From Gimesia maris (GTDB taxonomy: Bacteria > Planctomycetota > Planctomycetia > Planctomycetales > Planctomycetaceae): a DNA stretch of 64,000 nt. This document shows positions 19,010 to 28,514 of this stretch, piece by piece. The stretch lies in the NCBI RefSeq assembly GCF_008298035.1, contig NZ_CP042910.1, positions 3,549,001-3,613,000 on the forward strand, written 5' to 3'. Positions within the stretch are counted from its first letter, which is position 1. Every line of letters begins with the position of its first letter. The position numbers and the translations under genes are program-made. The notes under the pieces were generated by a model. That model ran no database searches, was not told where the DNA came from, and worked only from the letters and a program-made list of their open reading frames with translations.

Positions 19010-20446
19010 GTGTTGGAAATACCTGTAATTCGCTGGGGAAAACCTTACGAAAGTTTCGATCAACAGGAAGTCGTTCATTTTGAAACAGGCGAGCCGTTAG
19101 CCAAAGTCCATCAGGCCAATGCGGGCCTGGTGAAAATGGACATGCGGAAAGCACAGCGGGCCCGTGATCTGCTGCGGGAAATCCCGATTTCCAAACTGCT
19201 GGAGATCTGCAAAAAAGCTGCCGACCTCTACATGACGGCGGAACTGCCGCTGGGCAACGGTACTCAGACTCCCGAGGAATTCTGCCGGATTCAGTCCGCC
19301 AGCACCGGGATGCCCGAGTGGATGTGTGCCGGCAACATGAAAAAGGTCGCGTTCGTACTGGAACACATGGATGAGATCCTGGATTCTCTGACCCGCGGCC
19401 TGCCCCTGGATATTCTCACACGGGGTTACGGCAAAGAAGAACGGGGCGTGATGATGAGCTACCAGGCCAATTCGCCGGTGCTCGGGCTGGTATTGCCTTC
19501 GAATTCACCGGGCGTACATACCCTCTGGATGCCGATCCTGCCGATGCAGATTGGCCTGGTGTTGAAACCTGGTTCGTCGGAACCATGGACACCCTATCGG
19601 ATGACAGAAGCCTTCTGTCAGGCAGGCATTCCCCGTGAATGTATTTCGGTGTACCCTGGTCCGCACGATGTGGGGTCGACGGTGACCGAACTCTGTTCGC
19701 GTGTCATGCTGTTCGGTGGCCAGCAGACGATTGACAAATACAAAGGTAATCCCAACGTGCAGGCACACGGGCCCGGCTTCAGTAAGATTCTGCTGGGTGA
19801 TGATGTCGTGGATCGCTGGGAGGATTATCTCGACCTGATGGTCGACAGTATTTACCAGAACGGCGGCCGGAGTTGTATTAACGCGTCCGGCGTCTGGGCC
19901 TCGCGTCACACCGAAGCCATCGCTGATGCGATTGCCAAACGGATTGGACCTGTGGGACCGACTTCGATGACCGACCCCGAAGCACCGCTGGCTGCGTTCA
20001 CCATGACTGGTGCTGCCAAAGCGATGCACACGCAGATTGAAGAAGGGCTGAAAGAGCCGGGGGTCACGGAAGTCACGGCGAAATATCGAGACGGCGATCG
20101 CCTGATTGAAATGGAACGCTGTGATTACCTGCGGCCCACGATCGTACATTGTGCCAGCACTGACCCTGCCCTGGCAAATACCGAGTACATGTTTCCGATG
20201 GCGTCTGTCGTGCAATGCGAGCAGAAAGACATGCTGAAGAAAATCGGCCCGACGCTGGTCTGCACCGCGATTACCGAAGATCCGCAGTGGTCTCAACAAC
20301 TGCTGGATGCGACCAATATTGATCGTCTGAATATCGGCGCGGTCAAAACAAATGCCTTGAACTGGCTGCAGCCTCACGAAGGAAATATCGTCGAGTTTCT
20401 GTACCGGGCCCGGGCATTCCAGAACGAATCGCCGGCGGCTCACTGA
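19010..20446 (+). CDS. Aldehyde-dehydrogenase-fold protein, probable acyl reductase
   Basis: A 478-residue ALDH-superfamily protein from GTG at 19010 with AAAAAGGA just upstream. The catalytic cysteine is in QNGGRSCINASG near residue 292. The NAD-binding part includes SYQANSPVLGLVLPSNSPG and LKPGSSEPWTPYRM. Where ordinary ALDHs have the general-base Glu in ELGG, this protein reads QAHGPGFSK. Loss of that Glu is typical of ALDH-fold enzymes that reduce acyl thioesters (such as LuxC) rather than oxidise aldehydes. Paired with the upstream acyl-activating enzyme, it may reduce a carboxylic acid to an aldehyde. This function is inferred and the substrate is unknown. Confidence 0.82.
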   Translation: MLEIPVIRWGKPYESFDQQEVVHFETGEPLAKVHQANAGLVKMDMRKAQRARDLLREIPISKLLEICKKAADLYMTAELPLGNGTQTPEEFCRIQSASTGMPEWMCAGNMKKVAFVLEHMDEILDSLTRGLPLDILTRGYGKEERGVMMSYQANSPVLGLVLPSNSPGVHTLWMPILPMQIGLVLKPGSSEPWTPYRMTEAFCQAGIPRECISVYPGPHDVGSTVTELCSRVMLFGGQQTIDKYKGNPNVQAHGPGFSKILLGDDVVDRWEDYLDLMVDSIYQNGGRSCINASGVWASRHTEAIADAIAKRIGPVGPTSMTDPEAPLAAFTMTGAAKAMHTQIEEGLKEPGVTEVTAKYRDGDRLIEMERCDYLRPTIVHCASTDPALANTEYMFPMASVVQCEQKDMLKKIGPTLVCTAITEDPQWSQQLLDATNIDRLNIGAVKTNALNWLQPHEGNIVEFLYRARAFQNESPAAH

Positions 20447-20473
20447 GTCGTTCTGTTTCCGACGGTTGCGGAA

Positions 20474-21529
20474 TCAGGCGGATTGCTCAACCGGGTCACT
20501 CGCTAGATTACGAACCTGACTGGCCAGTCCCTCCGGGGACTCGGTCAGCAGCCAGTCGATGATTCGCCAGTCTGACCAGCGGGGATCTGGGTCACTGGAT
20601 GGTCCGCCGATAAATCCCAGGTGCCCCCCATGCTCTGTCAGGTACAGGGTGACTTTGTCGTGGTGTTCCAGTTGGTCAATGACTTCCTGATATGTGAAGG
20701 CGGGTACGAGCGGATCATCCTGCGATGAAATGATCAGCGTCGGTACATTGATATGCGAGAGGACTTCCGTCGGACTGCAACGCGAGTAGTAATCTTCTGC
20801 CGATTCAAAACCAGCCATGGGAGCTGTGAATTGATTATCAAACTCCAGCAGGGTTTTGGGATAATTGGCCCCGGAAATTTTATGGGTGTGGTTTTTGTAC
20901 TGGTATGACTTGCGGACGTGTTTGATCAGATTCGTGACGAAGTGTCGCTGATAACGGCCAAATAATGGTTTTCCAAACACCCTGACGCTTTCAGACAGCT
21001 GCATCGGGGGATTGAGAACGATGGCCCGGTCGACCAGGTCAGACGTTTCCGAGGTACGTCCCAGGTAGTTGAGGGTGATCGTGCCGCCCAGTGAGAACCC
21101 CGCAATCCCGATGGGGGAACGCGGGCACATCTGTTCGATCCGTTCCAGTGCAATCTGCAGATCCAGAAAACTGCCTGCATGGTAGGGAGACTTGGCCAGA
21201 CCGGTGCCTGCTCCACAGCCACGCAGGTCCATGCGAAAAACCCGTACTCCCCTGACATTCAACTTGTGTGCCAGGCGGATCATGTAGGAACTGCGGTGAC
21301 AGCCCGAAAGTCCGTGCAACAGTATCACTACCCGGTCACCAGGTTGCCAGTTGCCCGGACAGTCATCGTGCAGAATCAGCAGGTCGTTATCAGGCAGTCG
21401 ACAGCTGTGCTGCTCGGCCTGATAGGGTGATTTCACGCGCGAATGAAACTGCCCGACAATCGTCTGCAGATGCCGGTTTCGATAGAGTCGATGCGGAACA
21501 AACGGCGGAAAAACCAAATCACTCTTCAT
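20474..21529 (-). CDS. YheT-family alpha/beta hydrolase
   Basis: A 351-residue cytoplasmic hydrolase. It starts with FVPHRLYRNRHLQTIVGQF, a hallmark of the YheT/ABHD1-3 subfamily, then VVILLHGLSGCHRSSYM (oxyanion strand), RMDLRGCGAGTG and the nucleophile elbow GFSLGG near residue 143. The Asp (ISSQDDPLVP) and His (TEHGGHLGFIGG) complete the triad. The family hydrolyses small esters or lipids in an uncertain physiological role. It converges on the ALDH-fold gene with a 27-base gap. The next gene upstream on the same strand, an SDR, starts 36 bases away, so the SDR and this gene are probably cotranscribed. Confidence 0.9.
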   Translation of the reverse strand: MKSDLVFPPFVPHRLYRNRHLQTIVGQFHSRVKSPYQAEQHSCRLPDNDLLILHDDCPGNWQPGDRVVILLHGLSGCHRSSYMIRLAHKLNVRGVRVFRMDLRGCGAGTGLAKSPYHAGSFLDLQIALERIEQMCPRSPIGIAGFSLGGTITLNYLGRTSETSDLVDRAIVLNPPMQLSESVRVFGKPLFGRYQRHFVTNLIKHVRKSYQYKNHTHKISGANYPKTLLEFDNQFTAPMAGFESAEDYYSRCSPTEVLSHINVPTLIISSQDDPLVPAFTYQEVIDQLEHHDKVTLYLTEHGGHLGFIGGPSSDPDPRWSDWRIIDWLLTESPEGLASQVRNLASDPVEQSA

Positions 21530-21564
21530 TAAAGTTCAATCCTGTCGAACGTTCTCGCGGCTGA

Positions 21565-22293
21565 TCAGACGAACGCAGCTGTGGTAGGCTTAATTGTCAA
21601 ATCAGAAACATGAGCACGTGGAGGTAGCTGACAAATCATATTCACTGCAGCGGCAACATCTTCCGGCTGTAAAATTTTCGCACGATGTTCCTTGCTGACG
21701 GGAACCGGACGCTCGTCCAGGATAGGGGTTTCTACTTCCCCGGGATAAATCGTTGAAATTCGGACTCCCCGATCTTTCTCTTCCTGAGCAACAGTGGTTC
21801 CCAGCGCGGCCATCGCAAACTTCGAGGCATTATAGGCAACTCCGCCCAGCAGGCCAGCCCGAATTCCAGATACGGAACAGATGTTTACAATCAGCCCGTC
21901 CTGACGATCCCGCATTTGGGGCAGTACCGCCTGCATACAGTTGAATGCGCCCGTGGCGTTTACGGTCATCAGCTTGTCCCAGTCTTCTCCGGAAACCACT
22001 TCCATGGAGCGGTCACGACAGTTAATGCCTGCGCAGTGCACGAGGATATCAATTTGTCCCAGCTTCTCGTTTGCCCAGTCAAAAAAGGCGGAGACACTTT
22101 CGCGATCTGCGACATCAATGGTATGGAAACCGATTTTCCCTTCGGCCTGAGCGGAAACAGCTTCGAGTGGTGCCTGCCGCCTGCCACCGACAACCACATT
22201 GGCGCCGGCCTGTGCCAGACTCAGAGCACAGGCTTCTCCAATTCCGGTACCTCCACCGGTCACAACAATATTTTTGTTTTCTAATCCAGGCAT
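21565..22293 (-). CDS. Short-chain dehydrogenase/reductase (SDR)
   Basis: A 242-residue classical SDR. The N-terminal NAD(P) motif is TGGGTGIG near residue 12. NVVVGGRR suggests NADP preference through the Arg pair. CAGIN follows, and the active site is ICSVSGIRAG with YNASK about 13 residues on (Ser, Tyr, Lys). It probably interconverts a ketone or aldehyde with an alcohol. The stop is 36 bases from the YheT hydrolase on the same strand, suggesting one transcript. Together with the ALDH-fold and acyl-activating genes opposite, the locus has the enzyme types for acid, aldehyde and alcohol interconversion, though common function is only inferred. Confidence 0.9.
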   Translation of the reverse strand: MPGLENKNIVVTGGGTGIGEACALSLAQAGANVVVGGRRQAPLEAVSAQAEGKIGFHTIDVADRESVSAFFDWANEKLGQIDILVHCAGINCRDRSMEVVSGEDWDKLMTVNATGAFNCMQAVLPQMRDRQDGLIVNICSVSGIRAGLLGGVAYNASKFAMAALGTTVAQEEKDRGVRISTIYPGEVETPILDERPVPVSKEHRAKILQPEDVAAAVNMICQLPPRAHVSDLTIKPTTAAFV

Positions 22294-22425
22294 GTTTGCA
22301 GTTCTCTATCTGATGTCTATGGAAGGAAGGTGCCATGTTGCGAATAGTTTTCGCTTCTCATTCAACCAATATTACGGAATCAGAGGGGAAAATGAAATGA
22401 TGCATGAAGGGAAACGAGCATGAAA

Positions 22426-22869
22426 TCAGACTTCTTCGGCTGCGGGCGTCTTAGAAATGCGTCGGGGCGGCGCGAAGAAAAATGAGAGCAGAACAATCAG
22501 ACCAAACAGAGAATAGCAGACTGTGAAGACCCAGGGTTCAACAGTTCCCGCATCAATAAACAGCACTTCATGGACCCAGTTCGCGATGAAATCGCCCTGG
22601 TAACTGGCTTCTCCGGCCTGTGTTCGTAACCACTTTTCCAGCGTAGTCAGCGGGCAGACAATACCTGCCACTGATTCAAATACAACGAATAGGATTGAAA
22701 CCAGATGGATAATACGGAATTTGAAATTGCGGACCCAGCCCCACCCGGCAAACGCACCGATGGTAATCATGATCTGTCCCAGCAGCACAAACATGACGAA
22801 GGAGAAATGGAGTATCACCGTGAAATCAGCTGTGAGTCGATAGAGAAACTGAGTATCGTGGAAATCCAT
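22426..22869 (-). CDS. DUF2784 family membrane protein
   Basis: From the ATG at 22869 the protein is 147 residues. It has four predicted membrane helices: VILHFSFVMFVLLGQIMIT, the IIHLVSILFVVFESVAGI region (followed by the family motif CPLTTLEKWLR), a short amphipathic part and WVFTVCYSLFGLIVLLSFFF. The CPLT motif and length match DUF2784, an inner-membrane family without known function. The start was chosen because AGGTG lies six bases upstream. The frame extends further upstream without a ribosome site. It is divergent from the histidine kinase. Confidence 0.85.
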   Translation of the reverse strand: MDFHDTQFLYRLTADFTVILHFSFVMFVLLGQIMITIGAFAGWGWVRNFKFRIIHLVSILFVVFESVAGIVCPLTTLEKWLRTQAGEASYQGDFIANWVHEVLFIDAGTVEPWVFTVCYSLFGLIVLLSFFFAPPRRISKTPAAEEV

Positions 22870-23183
22870 GTGCGCACCTGTTACGGGCCAAAATCTAATT
22901 ATGTTTCTCAAAGAAGTTTCGTCCTGTCACAATGAGAGAGACTCGGGATCACGGAAATATTCCCGGGAACATCAGGAAATTTATAATAAAATTATCTGAT
23001 GTATAGCTGTTTAATAGGGAAAGCTATCGGAAACAGGTTCCCCACGTTTTGGGGTAAGAGGCGATAAAGAACAAGTTATCGGGAAGCGCGGGTTTGTGCA
23101 TACGCTGCTGATTTGTTATTCGATATACTGAGGACTGGCAAAACTGAGCGATTCAGTCAGTAATATAATTTAAGGAAATAGCG
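22870..23183. other. Intergenic region between DUF2784 gene and histidine kinase
   Basis: No gene. The region is AT-rich, with TATAAT-like sequences at 22980-22990 and 23164-23169, but none has a convincing -35 at the right spacing. It should hold promoters for both divergent genes. Confidence 0.4.
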
Positions 23184-24188
23184 ATGTCATCGACCAGGCA
23201 TCAACAACTGGATGAAGATGAGCAAACCCCGCCAACTGTCGCGGAGGTGCCAGCGCGTACCGGCAATCGGTCTGCTTTACAACTGATGCGTAAAGTTCGC
23301 CGGGGGCGCTTACGTCTGCCGATCACATTGAGTGTCGTACTGATGGTGCTGAATGTTGCTCTGATGGTGTTCTGGATCATCCTGGCAGCCCAGATTTACT
23401 GGTGGACGGCCCTGACCATTGGTACGGTTGTGTTTGTTCTGATTCTGGTCGGACTTTCACTGTATCTGGTACTGACGATCAAGGAGGTGCGGCTCAGTCA
23501 GCGGCAGTCTGATTTTATTGACAGTGTCACGCACGAGTTGAAAACGCCGATCGCAACACTCCGTTTGTACCTGGAGACGCTGCAGATGCGCTCGTTAGCG
23601 GAAGAGCAGCGCAGCGAATTTTACTCGACGATGAAAACAGAACTCGAACGCCTCGATCACCTGATTTCCCAGCTGCTGGAGGTCAAACGCCTGGATGCGC
23701 TGGGCATGGAGAGTGACCCTGAAGATATCCTGCTGGAGCCGCTGATTCGACATTGCGCGCGTGTGGAATGTAATCGGCGGCAGTTTGAAGTGGAGCAGAT
23801 CTTTGAGTTTGATATCGAGCCGGCAGTGATCCATACCCGACGGATTTTACTGGAAATGATCTTTCGCAATGTAATTGACAATGCCATCAAGTATGGAGCC
23901 AGCGAACCGCAGATCCTGGTTCAGGTTCGTGTGAGTAAAGGGGGACGCGTTATTGCGCGCGTGATGGATAACGGTGAAGGCGTCGATCCTGAAATCCGAA
24001 AGGACATTTTTAAGATTTTCTATCGCGGAGAAAGTGAACTGGAACGACGGAAAACGGGAACCGGACTGGGGCTGTACATTGTACGGACCCTGGTGCATCT
24101 GCTGGGAGGAAAAGTCACGGTGCACGATCGACTGGATCAGCCCGGCAGCGTGTTTGCCATCGATTTGCCAGGGAGAGCTGAAACATGA
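23184..24188 (+). CDS. Sensor histidine kinase with intramembrane-type sensing region
   Basis: A 334-residue kinase. A cytoplasmic N-terminus of about 45 residues leads into two membrane helices (about 47-69 and 75-99) with only about five residues between them (IYWW). There is no extracellular domain and no clear HAMP. The H-box SVTHELKTPIATL places the phosphorylated His at 117. The N-box NVIDNAIKYG, G1 DNGEGVD and G2 GTGLGLYI follow. So it should sense a signal in or at the membrane. The regulator gene begins inside its stop codon (ATGA overlap). AAGGAAA is the ribosome site. The desaturase downstream suggests membrane-lipid state as the signal (inferred). Confidence 0.92.
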   Translation: MSSTRHQQLDEDEQTPPTVAEVPARTGNRSALQLMRKVRRGRLRLPITLSVVLMVLNVALMVFWIILAAQIYWWTALTIGTVVFVLILVGLSLYLVLTIKEVRLSQRQSDFIDSVTHELKTPIATLRLYLETLQMRSLAEEQRSEFYSTMKTELERLDHLISQLLEVKRLDALGMESDPEDILLEPLIRHCARVECNRRQFEVEQIFEFDIEPAVIHTRRILLEMIFRNVIDNAIKYGASEPQILVQVRVSKGGRVIARVMDNGEGVDPEIRKDIFKIFYRGESELERRKTGTGLGLYIVRTLVHLLGGKVTVHDRLDQPGSVFAIDLPGRAET

Positions 24189-24919
24189 AGTTACTGGTTG
24201 TTGAGGATGAAAAAGCCCTCGCGCAGGGATTGAAATTCAACTTTGAACAGGAAGGGTATACCGTCCTGACTGCAGAGGATGGCCCGACCGCGCTGAACTA
24301 CTTTCAGGAGTGTTACGAGTCCGACAAAGAGAGTGTCGACCTGGTGGTACTGGACCTGATGTTGCCCGGGATGAGTGGCTATGAGATAGCAAAAGAGATT
24401 CGCCGTATCGATGAAGTCGTGCCGATCCTGGTTCTCAGCGCCCGCGAACTGAGCGAAGACAAAGCATACGCGTTTGATTGCGGTACGGATCAGTATATGA
24501 CCAAACCGTTCGCCCTGCCTGAACTGCTCAGTCGCGTCAAAAATCTACTCAAACGCAAAAGTCTGGTGAAACCGGCACTGTCGCAAAGCAGGAAGCTCCC
24601 CGCACTTTACGAATTCGGAAACGTCATCGTCGATTTTGAATCATTCGAGATCGAAGTCGACGGAGAACGCAAAAGTCTGACCAACCTGGAACTGAGGTTG
24701 CTCAAATATTTCATCGAGCATGAAGGCATGGTACTGACCCGCAGCCAGATTCTGGAAGATGTCTGGGGGGAACAGTCTGCCTTTGTGACAACCCGCACCA
24801 TCGACAATTTTGTCCTGCGACTTCGTAAGCTGGTCGAGGCCAATCCAGCTGAACCTGTGCACATTGTCTCTGTGCGTGGTGCCGGCTATCGATTCATGCC
24901 TGAGGACGTCGTTGACTGA
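24185..24919 (+). CDS. OmpR/PhoB-family response regulator
   Basis: A 244-residue regulator. The receiver has the acidic pair Glu7-Asp8, phosphoacceptor Asp57 (LVVLDLMLPGMSG), the conserved Ser in LSARE, and Lys in MTKPFALPELL. A winged-helix DNA-binding domain follows (about 145-240; LTNLELRLLKYFIEHEGMV, TRSQILEDVWG, and VHIVSVRGAGYRF). It is translationally coupled to the kinase. Direct repeats of 11-bp period occur 73 bases past its end, upstream of the desaturase, and fit the binding-site geometry known for this family. They are the best candidate target in the window. Confidence 0.94.
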   Translation: MKLLVVEDEKALAQGLKFNFEQEGYTVLTAEDGPTALNYFQECYESDKESVDLVVLDLMLPGMSGYEIAKEIRRIDEVVPILVLSARELSEDKAYAFDCGTDQYMTKPFALPELLSRVKNLLKRKSLVKPALSQSRKLPALYEFGNVIVDFESFEIEVDGERKSLTNLELRLLKYFIEHEGMVLTRSQILEDVWGEQSAFVTTRTIDNFVLRLRKLVEANPAEPVHIVSVRGAGYRFMPEDVVD

Positions 24920-24991
24920 TTTTTGTGGACAGGTGTTGCGGTTTCTGCACTGTTTTTTGCCAGAATGCCTTGAAAATCCATTTTTTTTGTC

Positions 24992-25022
24992 ACTTTGACA
25001 CAACTTTGACAATTATATGACG
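24992..25022 (+). promoter_or_regulatory. Direct repeats with 11-bp period, candidate OmpR-type operator
   Basis: ACTTTGACA occurs at 24992-25000 and again at 25003-25011, exactly 11 bases apart. A weaker third unit TATATGACG starts 11 bases later at 25014 (5 of 9 identical). OmpR/PhoB-family regulators bind such tandem 11-bp-spaced half sites. The TTGACA inside each unit could also serve as a -35 box. The position between the regulator and desaturase genes makes it a plausible control site for the desaturase. Confidence 0.5.
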
Positions 25023-25143
25023 CTTACAAGACACCGGATTCCGACCTCTTGGATAGAATTCCGCAGAAGTGAGGAGATCGGTGAACCCTGATTTCCTGCA
25101 AGTGTTAACTATCAGGCACCTGTTAATGTAGATGAGGGCAATC

Positions 25144-26151
<1,008 letters not shown>

Positions 26152-26173
26152 ACGAGACAGATTAAAAAAAATG

Positions 26174-26211
26174 AAAGCCCTGACTGGTGAGAACCCGTCA
26201 GGGCTTTTTTG
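26174..26211 (+). terminator. Rho-independent terminator of the desaturase gene
   Basis: The arms AAAGCCCTGAC (26174-26184) and GTCAGGGCTTT (26197-26207) pair perfectly around a 12-base loop, followed by a T-run. It begins 22 bases after the desaturase stop. Confidence 0.9.
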
Positions 26212-26214
26212 TTT

Positions 26215-26252
26215 AGACTGTATCCAGCTTTACTGTAGCGTCTCCAGCTCGC
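26215..26252 (+). repeat. Palindromic dispersed repeat, copy 1 (truncated)
   Basis: AGACTGTATCCAGCTTTACT and the core GTAGCGTCTCCAG match the left half of the repeat at 28270, but the right half is replaced by unrelated sequence. It sits right behind the desaturase terminator. Confidence 0.7.
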
Positions 26253-26480
26253 CTCTTGTCTTTTACTGTTAACTCAGCGATGGGTGACACCGAATGCAAT
26301 TCGGTGTTGTCGCAGACAACAAGAGGTGGCAGTGTGGAAGCAGTCGGGTGAGAATGTGCGCCTCATACTATCTGGTGATAAAAATTTGACGCTTTATTCT
26401 GAAGTGAACGAGCCAACTGGGACCTCCTGCCCGCTTCGCTTCGCTCGACCTTCTTTCATAGTTTCACCCATTTCTCTCTT

Positions 26481-26511
26481 ACGTGTCATTTCGTGATTTT
26501 CGTGGTAGTAC
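26481..26511 (+). repeat. TTTCGTG dispersed repeat, copy D
   Basis: ACGTGTCATTTCGTGATTT then TCGTGGTAGTAC, in the same orientation as copies A to C. Confidence 0.68.
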
Positions 26512-26675
26512 AATCTCTGCCAGATCACATTCCCGTGTGGCGCTCTTGAGGGAGTTTCTGTAGGGACTGGATACACGGGTAACACACGTTCGGACACATG
26601 GGTGACACTCGTGTAAACTTTGATGCGAGGCCATTGATTCAAGCTGAAACAGGCAGGTTGAAGTACGCTTTTTGA

Positions 26676-28001
26676 TTACGAAATCTGTTCCAGAAACCCC
26701 GGGCGTAAGACGTTTTCACACCACTGGGAAGCCAGTAGCAGGTCATCGAATTTGTCGGGATGTCCTGTGATCTGGATACCCACAGGCAGCCCCCCTGCCG
26801 TCACAGCAGCAGGGATGGTGAGCGTCGGAAAGCCGGTCAGACTCCAGGGAGCATTCATGCCGGGGTTCCCCGTAGTGGTCAAATCAGGGGCCGGCCCGAA
26901 GGTGGCTGGCGAAATCAAAATTTCAGCACGCGCAAAACACCTCCGCGTAATCTGGCCGATCAGGCTCTGGTAGTCCAGGCATGCCTGGTAGCGTTTAGAA
27001 GAGACCTCCCTGCCCGCTTCGAGGACCTGGCTGATCGCAGGGCCATAATATTCCCGATTCTGGTCATAATCATCTCCCAGTTGATGCAGCATTTCATACT
27101 GCATCAGGCTCAGATGCTCGTCCAGAATCGATTCAAATTCGGTGGGCAGCCGAGAATCTTTAATGGGGGCGCCGGCTGCAGCGAGTTTTTCTCGGACCAC
27201 TGTGAGTGCCTGTTGCATGTCTGGCTCCGCGCGCGTTATGAAGAAGTCGGACAGCCAGCCGATACGGGGCGCTGCAGTCACGGGTTCGATCAACAGGGGG
27301 AGATAGGTGGCCTGGTCAGTCATACCATCCAGCATAATCACCAGGTCTGAGACGGTATGTGCGAGCGGTCCTACATGATCCAGATGGTCGGAAAGCAGAA
27401 TCACCCCCTGCCGATCGACCATGCCAAAGGTTGGTTTCAAACCAGCGACACCACAGAAAGCCGCCGGACGAATGATCGAGCCACCTGTTTGCGTTCCCAC
27501 TGCTGCCAGGCACATCCCGGCTGCGACTGCCGCCGCGGACCCACTGGAAGAGCCTCCCGGTGTGTGCTCCTGGTTCCAGGGATTTCGCGTGGGAGGAGGA
27601 TCAAAGCTCGCCAGTTGGGTAGTAACCGTTTTGCCGGGAAAGATCGCTCCTTCCATCCTCAGGTTTTCCACAAGCGTGGCATCGTTGGTGGCGGGAGGCT
27701 TGTCTCGGCCCAAAAAACCGGCCTGTGTGGGCATGCCTTTGACATCGATGATGTCTTTGACGCCGATTGGGATTCCATGTAAAGGCCCGCGCCAGCGTCC
27801 ACGCTGCAGTTCCTGGTCCAGTAAGTCTGCACGCTGAAAAGCGGCCTCACGATCGAGGTGTGCCCAGGCATGAATGGCAGGTTCTTTTTCCTCAATATTC
27901 TGAAAGCATTCTGTCAGGAGTTCGCGGCAGGAGAGTTCGCCGGCTTTAAGCGCCTGTTGTGCGTCGGCAATGGTTCGGGGAGGTGTCTGGTACAGATTCA
28001 T
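26676..28001 (-). CDS. Amidase signature-family enzyme
   Basis: A 441-residue cytoplasmic amidase. The catalytic Ser-cisSer-Lys triad is readable: the Lys in LHGIPIGVKDIID (near residue 81), the serines in TPGGSSSGSAAAVAAGM and QTGGSIIRPAAF. The C-terminal segment AGGLPVGIQITG is conserved in the family. GatA of Asp/Glu-tRNA amidotransferase has a similar fold but is longer (about 480-500) and normally near gatB or gatC, which are not here. So this is probably a stand-alone amide hydrolase, with unknown substrate. ATG start at 28001. Confidence 0.88.
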   Translation of the reverse strand: MNLYQTPPRTIADAQQALKAGELSCRELLTECFQNIEEKEPAIHAWAHLDREAAFQRADLLDQELQRGRWRGPLHGIPIGVKDIIDVKGMPTQAGFLGRDKPPATNDATLVENLRMEGAIFPGKTVTTQLASFDPPPTRNPWNQEHTPGGSSSGSAAAVAAGMCLAAVGTQTGGSIIRPAAFCGVAGLKPTFGMVDRQGVILLSDHLDHVGPLAHTVSDLVIMLDGMTDQATYLPLLIEPVTAAPRIGWLSDFFITRAEPDMQQALTVVREKLAAAGAPIKDSRLPTEFESILDEHLSLMQYEMLHQLGDDYDQNREYYGPAISQVLEAGREVSSKRYQACLDYQSLIGQITRRCFARAEILISPATFGPAPDLTTTGNPGMNAPWSLTGFPTLTIPAAVTAGGLPVGIQITGHPDKFDDLLLASQWCENVLRPGFLEQIS

Positions 28002-28148
28002 AATTCGTTTCTGATGCGTAGGAGTGGATTATCGCAGTATTTTAAGATTTTCGGCGATTCAGTGCGGGAAATCAAATGGCAGTGGGTTGACGATCGGGAA
28101 TTTAGCTCCATAATGCATGGTTCAGGCGTTGAATCGCTATCAATCAGG

Positions 28149-28266
28149 GGGCGAAAAGCTGTCTCCGAGTATGGTGGGGTAGTCATTGACCGGGTCAGAT
28201 CTTAACCGAAGCAGCCCACATTGGTTTATTCCAGGTGTACGAGGAGGCAGCTTTTCGCCCCTTTTT
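28149..28266 (+). ncRNA. Candidate structured RNA or terminator: 19-bp stem with 75-base loop
   Basis: The arms at 28149-28167 (GGGGCGAAAAGCTGTCTCC) and 28243-28261 pair over 19 positions with one G-U pair, enclosing a 75-base loop, and end in TTTTT. The 14-bp outer part is perfect. It might be a small RNA with its own terminator, or a long-looped terminator. No start site is known. The strand is given by the T-run. Confidence 0.4.
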
Positions 28267-28269
28267 ATT

Positions 28270-28364
28270 AGACTGTATCCAGTTTATCCGTAGCGTCTCC
28301 AGGGGCATTTGGACCGAGTATGTTAGATTACGAACGCTATGATTCAATGTGATATACTCTGGCA
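28270..28364 (+). repeat. Palindromic dispersed repeat, copy 2
   Basis: A full-length copy. It starts AGACTGTATCCAG, has the core GTAGCGTCTCCAGGGGCAT, and ends with CGAACGCTATGATTCAATG then TGATATACTCTGG. The stem TAGCGT/ACGCTA is intact and the inner stem is weaker in this copy. Confidence 0.82.
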
Positions 28365-28514
28365 GCTCCTCATTCACGTTATGATCGCAAATTGATTACC
28401 ACCTCTCACTGGATAAACGGATCAGAGTCACTTATTGTAAGTGACTGAGCAGCAGGTTGCTCTTCGTTTCCCCGTTTCTTTGTCTCTTTCTGATTTCGAT
28501 GTCTGATAACAGGT

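Larger units (their letters stand above)
26152..26675. other. Intergenic region with terminator and two dispersed repeats
   Basis: Holds the desaturase terminator, a truncated copy of the palindromic repeat (26215-26252), a small palindrome (GACACCGAATGCAATTCGGTG near 26286, with its flanks) and a TTTCGTG repeat. Open frames here (26284-26496, 26394-26642) show no domain. Confidence 0.6.
28002..28514. other. Gap between amidase and dnaX with a long hairpin and a repeat
   Basis: No gene seen. It contains a long-stem hairpin with T-run (28149-28266) and directly after it the complete palindromic repeat copy 2 (28270-28364). The dnaX promoter must be near 28380-28500. No strong consensus seen. 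Confidence 0.6.

Noticed and set aside
19505-20443. 312-codon antisense frame in the ALDH-fold gene
   Set aside because: No domain and no ribosome site. The sense frame has the catalytic Cys and NAD motifs.
26676-28001. GatA subunit of the Asp/Glu-tRNA amidotransferase
   Set aside because: Shorter than GatA, with no gatB or gatC nearby, so called a general amidase.
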